The notes beneath the pieces were generated by a model. That model saw nothing but the letters and a program-made list of their open reading frames with translations. It had not been told where the DNA came from and did no database searches. From positions 1 through 64,000 of the forward strand of contig JAOPVP010000046.1 in the NCBI GenBank assembly GCA_025966135.1: a stretch of 64,000 nucleotides of DNA, read 5' to 3'. Origin of the DNA: Frankiales bacterium (GTDB taxonomy: Bacteria > Actinomycetota > Actinomycetes > Mycobacteriales > SCTD01). The position numbers and the translations under genes are program-made. Below, in pieces: positions 41,198-49,869 of the stretch. The stretch's first letter is position 1; each line of letters begins with the position of its first letter.

Positions 41198-42282
41198 CAC
41201 CACTCGACGACCTGCCGATCCACCAGGTCGCGGAGACCATGGCCACGGTTGGGACGTCCGACCGCAACTTCTACGACCGCTACTACTTCAACCTGCACGG
41301 CTGTTCCGACGACTTCTTCCTGGCCGCTGGTCTCGGCCAGTACCCCAACCTCGGGGTGACGGACGGCTTCGTCGCCGTCAACCACGGCACCACCCAGACC
41401 GTCGTGCGCGCTTCCCGGCCGCTGGGAAGCGACCGGCTCGACACGAGCGTCGGGCCGCTGCGGGTCGAGGTCATCGAGGGTCTGCGCCGCGTGCGGTTCG
41501 TGTGCGAGGAGACCCAAGGGTTCGCCCTGGACGTGACCTGGGACGGGTTCATCCCGGCCTTCGAGGAGCCGCGGATGATCATGGCCGCGCCGCACGGCCG
41601 GATCCTCATGAACACCATGCGGTTCCTGCAGACCGGCTCGTGGACGGGCCGCCTGCTCCTGGACGGTCGTGAGATCGACGTGACACCGGACCGCTTCTGG
41701 GGCAACCGTGACCGCTCCTGGGGTGTGCGCCCGGTGGGGGAGCCGGAGCCGTCGGGGGCACCGACGACCGGGACCAGTGGCTTCTTCTGGAACTACTTCG
41801 TCGTGCGCTTCCCGAAGAGCACGGTGGTCTACATGTGCCAGGAGGACGGGTTCGGCCGGCGGACCCTCGAGGAAGGGGTTCGGTTGCACCCCGACGGACG
41901 GGTCGAGCACCTCGGCCGCCCCGAGCATGAGCTGCGGTTCGCCCCCGGCACCCGGATGGTCACCGGCGCGACGGTGACGTTCCGGGACGGGCTGGTGCTC
42001 GAGGGGGAGACCCTGCGACCGCTGCACCTCGCCCGCGGCACCGGTTACGGCTTCGACGCCGACTGGCGGCACGGCATGTGGCAAGGGGATCAGCTCGTCG
42101 TGCAGCGGCACGACTTCGACAGCACCGCTCCCGACATGGTCCCGATCCCCGGTGCGATCGTCGACCACGTCGCCCGCTTCACCACCAACCAAGGTGACGA
42201 CGAGGGCTTCGGTCTGCTCGAGGTCATGACCATGGGGCCGCACCCGCAGTACTTCAGCGGATGGGACGACGTGAGCGCGTGA
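41191..42282 (+). CDS. Unrecognised 363-aa protein in the KstR-flanked operon
   Basis: I do not recognise a family. The soluble protein is rich in Trp, Arg and Asp and predominantly beta-strand in look, with repeated strand-turn units (RIMMxAPHGRILMNTMRFLQTGSW-like, FWGNRDRSWGVRP, FFWNYFVVRFPKSTVVYM). A lipocalin-like or CrtC/AttH-type barrel is possible; no catalytic motif is evident. It overlaps the phosphotransferase by seven bases and the MBL gene by four, so the three are translated together and probably work in one step. Confidence 0.75.
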   Translation: MLTPLDDLPIHQVAETMATVGTSDRNFYDRYYFNLHGCSDDFFLAAGLGQYPNLGVTDGFVAVNHGTTQTVVRASRPLGSDRLDTSVGPLRVEVIEGLRRVRFVCEETQGFALDVTWDGFIPAFEEPRMIMAAPHGRILMNTMRFLQTGSWTGRLLLDGREIDVTPDRFWGNRDRSWGVRPVGEPEPSGAPTTGTSGFFWNYFVVRFPKSTVVYMCQEDGFGRRTLEEGVRLHPDGRVEHLGRPEHELRFAPGTRMVTGATVTFRDGLVLEGETLRPLHLARGTGYGFDADWRHGMWQGDQLVVQRHDFDSTAPDMVPIPGAIVDHVARFTTNQGDDEGFGLLEVMTMGPHPQYFSGWDDVSA

Positions 42283-43286
42283 GACCGCTCCCTCCCGTCG
42301 AGAAGGTCGCGGGCGGTGTCTTCTCGGTGCCGGTCGTGGTGCCCGACAACCCGATCGGCTGGACACAGGTCTACGTCCTCGAGTCCTCGGCCGGTCCCTA
42401 CCTCGTCGACACCGGCTGGAACGCGCCGTCGGCGTGGGACGGCCTGCTCGCGGGTCTGGTGGAGTGCGGGACGTCGGTGGAGGAGGTCCAGGGCGTCCTC
42501 ATCACCCACCACCACCCCGACCACCTCGGCCTCGCCGGCCGGGTCCGCGACGCCTCCGGCTGCTGGGTCGGCATGCACGCCGCGGACACCGCGCTGGTCG
42601 AGAGGCACCGCGAGCTGTTGCTCGACGACCCGGAGGTGATGCACGCGGAGACGCAACGGCTGCTGGAGGAGGCCGATGCCGGCCGCTGCGAGATCGACGA
42701 GATCGTCGGTGCGGCGCGCGGCCTCGCGCTCCCGCTCCCGCCGCTGCCCGACCGCCATGTCGGGAGCGAGACCCTGCGGCTCGGCGACCGGGTGGTGAGG
42801 ACTATGCACACGCCGGGGCACACACCTGGCCACCTGTGCCTGTACCTCGAGGACGTGGACCTGCTGCTCACCGGCGACCACTTGCTGTCGACGATCAGCT
42901 CGCACGTCGGCGTCTACGGCTTCGAGGACGCGTCGGCCGACCCGCTCGGTGACTACCTGAGCTCACTGCGACTGCTGCAGGACCACGAGCCGACTGAGAT
43001 CCTGCCGGCTCACCGCGGCCGGTTCCACGGGGTCCGGGACCGGGTCGAGGAGCTGGTCGCCCACCACGAGGAGCGGCTCGCCGAGCTCAAGAACGCGCTG
43101 GCCGACGGGCCCCTCACCCCCTGGCAGCTGTGCCATCGGATGACCTGGAACCGGTCGTGGGACGAGATCCCCATCCTCATGCGCCGTGCAGCCCTGGCGG
43201 AGGTCTTGGCCCACGTACGGCGCTTGGAGCGTGAAGGCCTGGTCACCGTGCTCCCCGGAATGCCGACCCAGGTCCGCCTCGCCTGA
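42279..43286 (+). CDS. Metallo-beta-lactamase-fold hydrolase (LACTB2-like)
   Basis: The 335-aa protein has the zinc-binding HHHPDHLGLAG motif, HTPGHTPGHLCLYL, LLTGDHLL and a late LPAHRGRF, the usual MBL set. A C-terminal winged-helix-like segment (AALAEVLAHVRRLEREGLV) follows as in LACTB2-type proteins. It probably hydrolyses a thioester or ester of the pathway. GTG 42279 overlaps the preceding stop (GTGA); ATG 42261 is an alternative. It is last in the operon and is followed by a long hairpin. Confidence 0.85.
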   Translation: MRPLPPVEKVAGGVFSVPVVVPDNPIGWTQVYVLESSAGPYLVDTGWNAPSAWDGLLAGLVECGTSVEEVQGVLITHHHPDHLGLAGRVRDASGCWVGMHAADTALVERHRELLLDDPEVMHAETQRLLEEADAGRCEIDEIVGAARGLALPLPPLPDRHVGSETLRLGDRVVRTMHTPGHTPGHLCLYLEDVDLLLTGDHLLSTISSHVGVYGFEDASADPLGDYLSSLRLLQDHEPTEILPAHRGRFHGVRDRVEELVAHHEERLAELKNALADGPLTPWQLCHRMTWNRSWDEIPILMRRAALAEVLAHVRRLEREGLVTVLPGMPTQVRLA

Positions 43287-43294
43287 ACCCATTT

Positions 43295-43370
43295 CCTTCC
43301 GCCGATCATGGTGTTGTTGCCCGCGCGCTGAGCGTGCGGAGCGGGCACAACTTCCATGATCGGCGGAAGG
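43295..43370. terminator. Long palindrome between convergent MBL and fadA5 genes
   Basis: A 17-bp perfect stem pairs CCTTCCGCCGATCATGG (43295-43311) with CCATGATCGGCGGAAGG (43354-43370). After a 2/3-nt mismatch the helix continues as TTGT/ACAA and GCCCGC/GCGGGC. It can stop transcription from both sides. The length and the mismatch pattern also suit a dispersed intergenic repeat. Confidence 0.75.
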
Positions 43371-43388
43371 GGCACGCGGGAGTGGGCG

Positions 43389-44624
<1,236 letters not shown>

Positions 44625-44625
44625 C

Positions 44626-44639
44626 TAGAACACGTTCTT
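44626..44639. promoter_or_regulatory. KstR-type operator, chsH2 side
   Basis: TAGAACACGTTCTT matches the core except for the last base. It lies 71 bp upstream of GTG 44710 and 45 bp from the 44581 site, so two dimers could bind on nearly the same helix face. Confidence 0.7.
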
Positions 44640-44709
44640 GACGCCGCGGGAACAGGCTGGTTACGGTCGCGACATCACCCAGCACCCCCTTGAAGGAGAT
44701 CGCGCGCCT

Positions 44710-45642
44710 GTGACTGACACTGCCGGCCTGCTCGATGAGGCGCGCGCCTGCCTGGGGGGCGAGCCGGGGCCGCTGCGCGTCGGGCGCGACCCGGTCAACC
44801 TGGCGATGGTCCACCACTGGAGCCAGGCGCTGGACGACCACAACCCGGCCTACCTGGACGAGGAGTTCGCAGCCGCGACCCGCGGCCACCTGATCGCCCC
44901 GCCCGGGATGCTCCAGACCTGGACGATGGACGCGCCCCGCGACCCCGATGCCCTGGGCGCCAACGACGAGGTCATGAGGCTGCTCGACGCCGCGGGCTAC
45001 ACCAGCGTCGTCGCCGTCAACTACGAGCACGACTACCTCCGCGAGCTCCAGCACGGCGAGCGCATCAGCGTGCGCTCGACGGCCGAGGACCTCAGCGACG
45101 AGAAGAAGACCGCCCTCGGTCCGGGCGTGTTCACGACGGTCCGGCACGAGTACGTCACGGACAGCGGCGAGATCATCGGCATCGGCCGGATGCGGCTGCT
45201 GAAGTTCAAGCCCCCTGCCAAGGCTCCGGACGTCGGCGTCCGGCCGCAGCCTGCGATCGGCCGCGACAACGCCTTCTTCTGGGACGGCGTCGAAGCCGGC
45301 GAGCTGCGGATCCAGACATGCGGTGCCTGCGGGCTGCTCCACCACCCGCCCCAGCCGCTGTGCCGCGCCTGCGGCAGCAGCGACATGGGGTACGTCGTCG
45401 CCTCCGGGCGCGGCGTGGTCTACAGCCACGTGACCCACCACTACCCGCCGCTCCCCGGCGTCGAGCGGCCGCACCCGGTGCTGCTCGTCGAGCTCGAGGA
45501 AGGTGCCCGGCTCGTCAGCGAGTGGGCCCCGGACGTGTCCGTCGACAACATCCGCATCGGTCAGCAGGTGCAGGTCGCCTTCACCACCGTCCCCGGCGGC
45601 GCCCTGCGGCCGACGTTCAGGCCCATCGAGGAGCAGGCGTGA
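44710..45642 (+). CDS. chsH2: ChsH2-like MaoC-DUF35 fusion (steroid enoyl-CoA hydratase/aldolase partner)
   Basis: The 310-aa protein (mycobacterial ChsH2 is about the same length) has an N-terminal MaoC-like hotdog (residues about 15-170) and a C-terminal DUF35 domain whose zinc ribbon uses Cys204, Cys207, Cys218 and Cys221, followed by an OB fold. The hotdog pairs with ChsH1 to hydrate the 3-oxo-4,17-pregnadiene-20-carboxyl-CoA; the DUF35 part activates Ltp2. GTG 44710 has AAGGAG upstream; an earlier in-frame ATG at 44638 overlaps the operator. It is first in a coupled run of genes. Confidence 0.92.
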   Translation: MTDTAGLLDEARACLGGEPGPLRVGRDPVNLAMVHHWSQALDDHNPAYLDEEFAAATRGHLIAPPGMLQTWTMDAPRDPDALGANDEVMRLLDAAGYTSVVAVNYEHDYLRELQHGERISVRSTAEDLSDEKKTALGPGVFTTVRHEYVTDSGEIIGIGRMRLLKFKPPAKAPDVGVRPQPAIGRDNAFFWDGVEAGELRIQTCGACGLLHHPPQPLCRACGSSDMGYVVASGRGVVYSHVTHHYPPLPGVERPHPVLLVELEEGARLVSEWAPDVSVDNIRIGQQVQVAFTTVPGGALRPTFRPIEEQA

Positions 45643-46052
45643 CCGCCATCGCCACCAGCATGCAGACCAAGCCGGAGGTCGGTCAGGCGCTGCCTGAGCT
45701 GGTCATCGAGGCCAGCGTCCGCAACATCGTCGCCACCGCCATCGCCAGCCGCGACTACCAAGACGTGCACCACGACGTCTCCCTGGCCCAGCAGCGCGGC
45801 AGCAAGACCATCTTCACCAACATCCTGACCAGCAACGGCTACGTCCTGAAGTTCGTCACCGACTGGGCCGGCCCGCTTGTCGTGGTGAAGAGCTCCAAGA
45901 TCCGCCTGGGGGTGCCCAACTACGCGGGGGACACCATGACGATGCGCGGTGAGGTCACCAAGGTGGAGGGCAAGCTCGTCGACGTCGCCGTACGAGGCAC
46001 GAACTCGCTCGGGGACCACGTCATCGGGACCGTCACGGTGGAGCTCCCATGA
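45639..46052 (+). CDS. chsH1: ChsH1-like MaoC-family hydratase subunit
   Basis: The 137-aa hotdog protein has the hydratase residues SRDYQDVHHD (Asp and His) near residue 40, and matches ChsH1 in length and position between ChsH2 and Ltp2. It is the catalytic half of the ChsH1-ChsH2 hydratase, which adds water across the side-chain double bond. GTG 45639 overlaps the chsH2 stop, and its own stop overlaps the ltp2 ATG. Confidence 0.9.
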   Translation: MTAIATSMQTKPEVGQALPELVIEASVRNIVATAIASRDYQDVHHDVSLAQQRGSKTIFTNILTSNGYVLKFVTDWAGPLVVVKSSKIRLGVPNYAGDTMTMRGEVTKVEGKLVDVAVRGTNSLGDHVIGTVTVELP

Positions 46053-47236
46053 GCTCACCGCACAGGAGCCGCGGGTTCGCGCGTCAGACCGCGATCGTCG
46101 GGATCGGCGCCACCGAGTTCTCCAAGGACAGCGGGCGTTCCGAGCTGCAGCTCGCCGGCGAGGCGGTCCTCGCGGCCGTGGCCGATGCGGGCCTGAAGCC
46201 GTCGGACGTCGACGGTCTCACGACGTTCACGATGGAGACGAACTCCGAGATCGAAGTCGCCCGCGCTGCCGGCCTCGGCGACCTCACCTTCTTCTCCAAG
46301 ATCGGGTACGGCGGTGGGGCGGCCTGCGCGACGGTGCAGCAGGCGGCCCTCGCCGTCGCGACGGGCGTCGCGGACACGGTGGTCTGCTACCGCGCGTTCA
46401 ACGAGCGCTCGGGTTATCGCTTCGGTTCGGGCGCTGCGCGCAGCGAGCCCACGGCGGAGGGCATCGCGATGGGCTGGGTGAGCGCCTTCGGGCTGATGAC
46501 CCCGGCCTCATGGGTGGCCATGTTCGCCCAGCGCTACATGCACGAGTACGGCGCCACCTCGGCCGACTTCGGCCTCGTGAGCGTGGCCGACCGCAAGCAT
46601 GCGGCGACCAACCCGAAGGCGTGGTTCTACGAGCAGCCGATCACGCTCGAGGACCACCAGGCGTCGCGCTGGATCGTCGAGCCGCTGCACCTGCTCGACT
46701 GCTGCCAGGAGACCGATGGCGGCCAGGCACTCGTCGTCACGACCGCCGAGCGGGCCCGTGACCTGTCTCAGAAGCCGGCGCTCGTGGCCGGGGCCGCGCA
46801 GGGCTCGGCGATCGGCCAGCAGTCGATGGTCAGCTACTACCGCGACGACATCGCCGGGCTGCCGGAGATGGGCCTGGTCGCACAGCAGCTGTGGGAGCAG
46901 TCGGGCATCGGACCGGACGACATCCAGACGGCCGTCATCTACGACCACTTCACGCCGTTCGTGCTGCAGCAGCTGGAGGAGTTCGGCTTCTGCAAGCGCG
47001 GGGAGGCCAAGGACTTCATCGCCGGGGGCGCGATCGAGCTCGGCGGCCGGCTACCGATCAACACCCACGGCGGCCAGCTCGGCGAGGCCTACTTGCACGG
47101 GATGAACGGCATTGCCGAGGGTGTCCGTCAGGTGCGCGGCACCTCGGTCAACCAGGTCCCCTCGGTGGAGAACGTCCTCGTCACCGCGGGCACGGGTGTG
47201 CCCACCAGCGGCCTCGTGCTGTCCACGGATAGGTAA
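46049..47236 (+). CDS. ltp2: Ltp2-like thiolase-fold retro-aldolase
   Basis: The 395-aa protein has the thiolase fold without the usual catalytic cysteine. The conserved tyrosine-bearing segments IYDHFTPFVLQQL and THGGQLGEAYLHGMNG are those of Ltp2 retro-aldolases. With the DUF35 part of ChsH2 it splits the 17-hydroxy-20-carboxyl-CoA steroid to propionyl-CoA and the 17-keto ring product androstenedione. The order chsH2-chsH1-ltp2 matches the mycobacterial igr operon. Confidence 0.93.
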   Translation: MSSPHRSRGFARQTAIVGIGATEFSKDSGRSELQLAGEAVLAAVADAGLKPSDVDGLTTFTMETNSEIEVARAAGLGDLTFFSKIGYGGGAACATVQQAALAVATGVADTVVCYRAFNERSGYRFGSGAARSEPTAEGIAMGWVSAFGLMTPASWVAMFAQRYMHEYGATSADFGLVSVADRKHAATNPKAWFYEQPITLEDHQASRWIVEPLHLLDCCQETDGGQALVVTTAERARDLSQKPALVAGAAQGSAIGQQSMVSYYRDDIAGLPEMGLVAQQLWEQSGIGPDDIQTAVIYDHFTPFVLQQLEEFGFCKRGEAKDFIAGGAIELGGRLPINTHGGQLGEAYLHGMNGIAEGVRQVRGTSVNQVPSVENVLVTAGTGVPTSGLVLSTDR

Positions 47237-47244
47237 CGACAACG

Positions 47245-48390
47245 ATGCGCACCTCACTGTCCGACGAGTTCGGTCTCGATCTGTCCCTGTTCGCCTTCAG
47301 CTACATGCCGGACGTGGTCGCCGCGGTCTGCAAGGCCGGCGGCATGGGCGTCCTCGGTGCCGTCCGGTTCACGCCGTCGGAGCTCAAGGAGGCCCTCGAC
47401 TACATCGAGGGCGAGATCGGTGGCCGGCCCTACGGCGTCGATATCGTCATGCCTGCCAAGACCGAGGCGGTCGCAGGCATGGAGGTCGGCGAGATGCACG
47501 CCATGCTCCAGAAGATGATCCCGCAGGAGCACCGCGACTTCGTCGAGCGCGTCCTCGACCAGTACGGCGTCCCGAAGCTGCCGGCCGACGCCGAGACCGG
47601 CCGTGACCTGCTGAGCTGGAACGACACCGAGGCGCGCCAGCAGGTCGAGATCTCGCTCGAACGCCCTGACGTGAAGCTCATCGTCAACGCCCTCGGGCCG
47701 CCGCCGAAGGACGTCGTGGACCAGGCGCACGCCGCCGGCGTCAAGGTCGCGGCGCTCGTCGGCCGCAAGGACCACGCGCTCAAGCAGCTGGCCAACGGCG
47801 TGGACATCATCGTCGCGCAGGGCACCGAGGCGGGTGGCCACAGCGGTGACGTGGCCACCATGGTGCTCGTGCCCGAGGTCGTCGACGCGGTCGGCGACCA
47901 CCCGGTGCTCGCCGCCGGGGGCATCGGCAGCGGCCGGCAGGTCGCGGCGGCGCTGTCGCTCGGCGCCCAGGGCGTCTGGACGGGGTCGATGTGGCTCAAC
48001 ACCGCTGAGTGCGGCCAGCCGGACATCATGTACAAGAAGTTCGCCAAGGCCACGTCCAGTGACGCCGTCCGGTCCCGCGCCTACACCGGCAAGCCCGCCC
48101 GCCAGCTGCGGACGGCGTGGACCGAGGCGTGGGACGACCCGGACAACCCGGCACCGCTGGGCATGCCGCTCCAGTACATGCTCAACGCCGAGGCCCAGGA
48201 CCGGATCCGCCGCTCCGGCAACGAAGAGCTCATGGGCACGCCGATCGGCCAGCTGGTCGGGTCGTTCACTGAAGTCCGTACCGTCGCCGAGGTGATCGCC
48301 CTGATGAAGGATGAGTACCAACGCACCGTGACTGCACTGCCCCGTTTGGCACCGTCCACCGACACCGTCCGACCAGGAGATCGCTCATGA
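47245..48390 (+). CDS. Nitronate monooxygenase-family flavoenzyme, IpdC/Rv3553-like
   Basis: The 381-aa TIM-barrel flavin protein has the phosphate-binding VLAAGGIGSGRQVAAALSLGAQGVWTGS and the QGTEAGGHSGDV loop with the candidate catalytic His. The nitronate monooxygenase label is generic; relatives in steroid clusters (for example Rv3553/IpdC) act as dehydrogenases in steroid ring breakdown. It lies 8 bp after ltp2 and overlaps the P450 start by four bases. Which step it serves is not known. Confidence 0.8.
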   Translation: MRTSLSDEFGLDLSLFAFSYMPDVVAAVCKAGGMGVLGAVRFTPSELKEALDYIEGEIGGRPYGVDIVMPAKTEAVAGMEVGEMHAMLQKMIPQEHRDFVERVLDQYGVPKLPADAETGRDLLSWNDTEARQQVEISLERPDVKLIVNALGPPPKDVVDQAHAAGVKVAALVGRKDHALKQLANGVDIIVAQGTEAGGHSGDVATMVLVPEVVDAVGDHPVLAAGGIGSGRQVAAALSLGAQGVWTGSMWLNTAECGQPDIMYKKFAKATSSDAVRSRAYTGKPARQLRTAWTEAWDDPDNPAPLGMPLQYMLNAEAQDRIRRSGNEELMGTPIGQLVGSFTEVRTVAEVIALMKDEYQRTVTALPRLAPSTDTVRPGDRS

Positions 48391-49637
48391 CTGCACCCGT
48401 GGACAAGGCGGACCGGCCGCGCTGCCCGGTCGACATCGACCTCATCGACCCGGACACGTTCGCGGATGGCCTGCCGCTCGAGAAGTTCGCCGCGATGCGA
48501 GAGTCCGCGCCGGTGTTCTGGCACGACCAGGAAGGGGCGGCGGGCGACGGCTTCTGGGTCGTCACCCGGCACGCCGACGTCCAGGAGGTCTCCCGTACTC
48601 CCGAGGTCTTCTCGTCGTACGAGCGCGGTGCGCTGCTGCACACCGGCCCGGCGGAGGACGAGGAGCAGGCGCTGGAGATGACGCGGATGCTCATGCTCAA
48701 CATGGACCCGCCGGAGCACAGCGACTACCGCAACATCGTGCAGCGGGCCTTCACACCGCGCACGATCCGCAACCTGGAGCCGCGCCTGGAGGAGTTCGCC
48801 AACGAGATCGTGGACCGGTCTCTCGCCAAGGGCACGGGTGACTTCGTCAAGGACATCGCCGCCGAGCTCCCGCTGCTGGCGATCTGCGAGCTCGTCGGCG
48901 TGCCGGCCGAGGACCGCGGGATCATCTTCGACCTGTCGAACCGCCTGATCGGCTTCGACGACCCGGAGTTCCGCAACTCGCCGGAGGACGCGCAGATCGC
49001 GTCGGCCGAGATGTACATGTACGCCGACGGGATCGCCGCCGCCCGCCGTGAGTGCCCGATGGACGACGTGGCCAGCCGGCTGCTCGCCGCCGAGGTCGAC
49101 GGCACGGCGCTGTCGCAGGACCAGTTCGACGTGTTCTTCCTGCTGCTGATGGTGGCCGGCAACGAGACGACCCGCAACGCGATCTCGCACGGCATGCAGG
49201 CGTTCTTCGAGCACCCCGACCAGTGGGAGCTGTTCAAGAAGGAGCGCCCGCTCGACACCGCCGTCGAGGAGATCATCCGCTGGGCCACTCCGGTCATGCA
49301 GTTCCAGCGCACCGCGCAGTCCGACTACGTGCTGGCCGGACAGAGCATCAACAAGGGCGACCGGGTCGCGATCTACTACTCCGCCGCCAACCGCGACGAG
49401 ACCGCGCTGACCGACCCGGACACGTTCGACATCACCCGGGAGACCAACGAGCACATCGCGTTCGGCGGGGGAGGTCCGCACTTCTGCCTCGGCGCCAACC
49501 TCGCGCGTGCGGAGATCCGCATCATGTTCAACGTGATCGCCGACCGGATGCCCGACATCAAGGCGACGGGTGACCCGCGGATGCTGCGCTCGATGTTCAT
49601 CAACGGCATCAAGGAGATCCCGGTCAAGTACGCCTGA
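48387..49637 (+). CDS. Cytochrome P450, CYP125/CYP142-type sterol 26-hydroxylase
   Basis: The 416-aa P450 has the I-helix AGNETTRN (257-264), ExxR in Glu295-Arg298 and the heme loop FGGGGPHFCLG with Cys367. NMDPPEHSDYR, HPDQWELFKK and RWATPVMQFQRTA are CYP125/142-like, as in enzymes that oxidise the terminal methyl of cholesterol or cholestenone to the acid. CYP125 and CYP142 cannot be separated by eye. ATG 48387 overlaps the flavoenzyme stop. Redox partners may be the ferredoxins at 39698-39919 or 31925-32275. Confidence 0.9.
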   Translation: MTAPVDKADRPRCPVDIDLIDPDTFADGLPLEKFAAMRESAPVFWHDQEGAAGDGFWVVTRHADVQEVSRTPEVFSSYERGALLHTGPAEDEEQALEMTRMLMLNMDPPEHSDYRNIVQRAFTPRTIRNLEPRLEEFANEIVDRSLAKGTGDFVKDIAAELPLLAICELVGVPAEDRGIIFDLSNRLIGFDDPEFRNSPEDAQIASAEMYMYADGIAAARRECPMDDVASRLLAAEVDGTALSQDQFDVFFLLLMVAGNETTRNAISHGMQAFFEHPDQWELFKKERPLDTAVEEIIRWATPVMQFQRTAQSDYVLAGQSINKGDRVAIYYSAANRDETALTDPDTFDITRETNEHIAFGGGGPHFCLGANLARAEIRIMFNVIADRMPDIKATGDPRMLRSMFINGIKEIPVKYA

Positions 49638-49820
49638 GCGCAGCCTCCTCGCTGGCTTCCCCTGCGCGGATCCTTGCGGGTCCGGCGTGGCTGGGGCAGT
49701 CGTGCAGATCCGCCGTGGCCGGGGACCGCGCGGCGCCCCCGACCGGTGAGGCCCGCAGAGATCACCGAGGCCGCGACGAAACCGTCGTACTCGATGGTGA
49801 AACAGGTCTTGCCACGAAAC

Positions 49821-49834
49821 AAGAACGTGTTCTA
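49821..49834. promoter_or_regulatory. KstR-type operator before the FadD-Ltp operon
   Basis: AAGAACGTGTTCTA differs from the core only at the first base. It lies 36 bp upstream of GTG 49870 in a 232-bp gap after the P450 gene, which also holds a weak CGGATCC/GGGTCCG hairpin but no gene. Confidence 0.7.
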
Positions 49835-49869
49835 GCGTCACGCCGACAGCACAAGGTGAAGGAGTTCTC

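Noticed and set aside
46049..47236. Ltp2 considered as an ordinary thiolase
   Set aside because: The catalytic cysteine is absent and the tyrosine segments of Ltp2 retro-aldolases are present, along with ChsH2 and ChsH1 immediately upstream.
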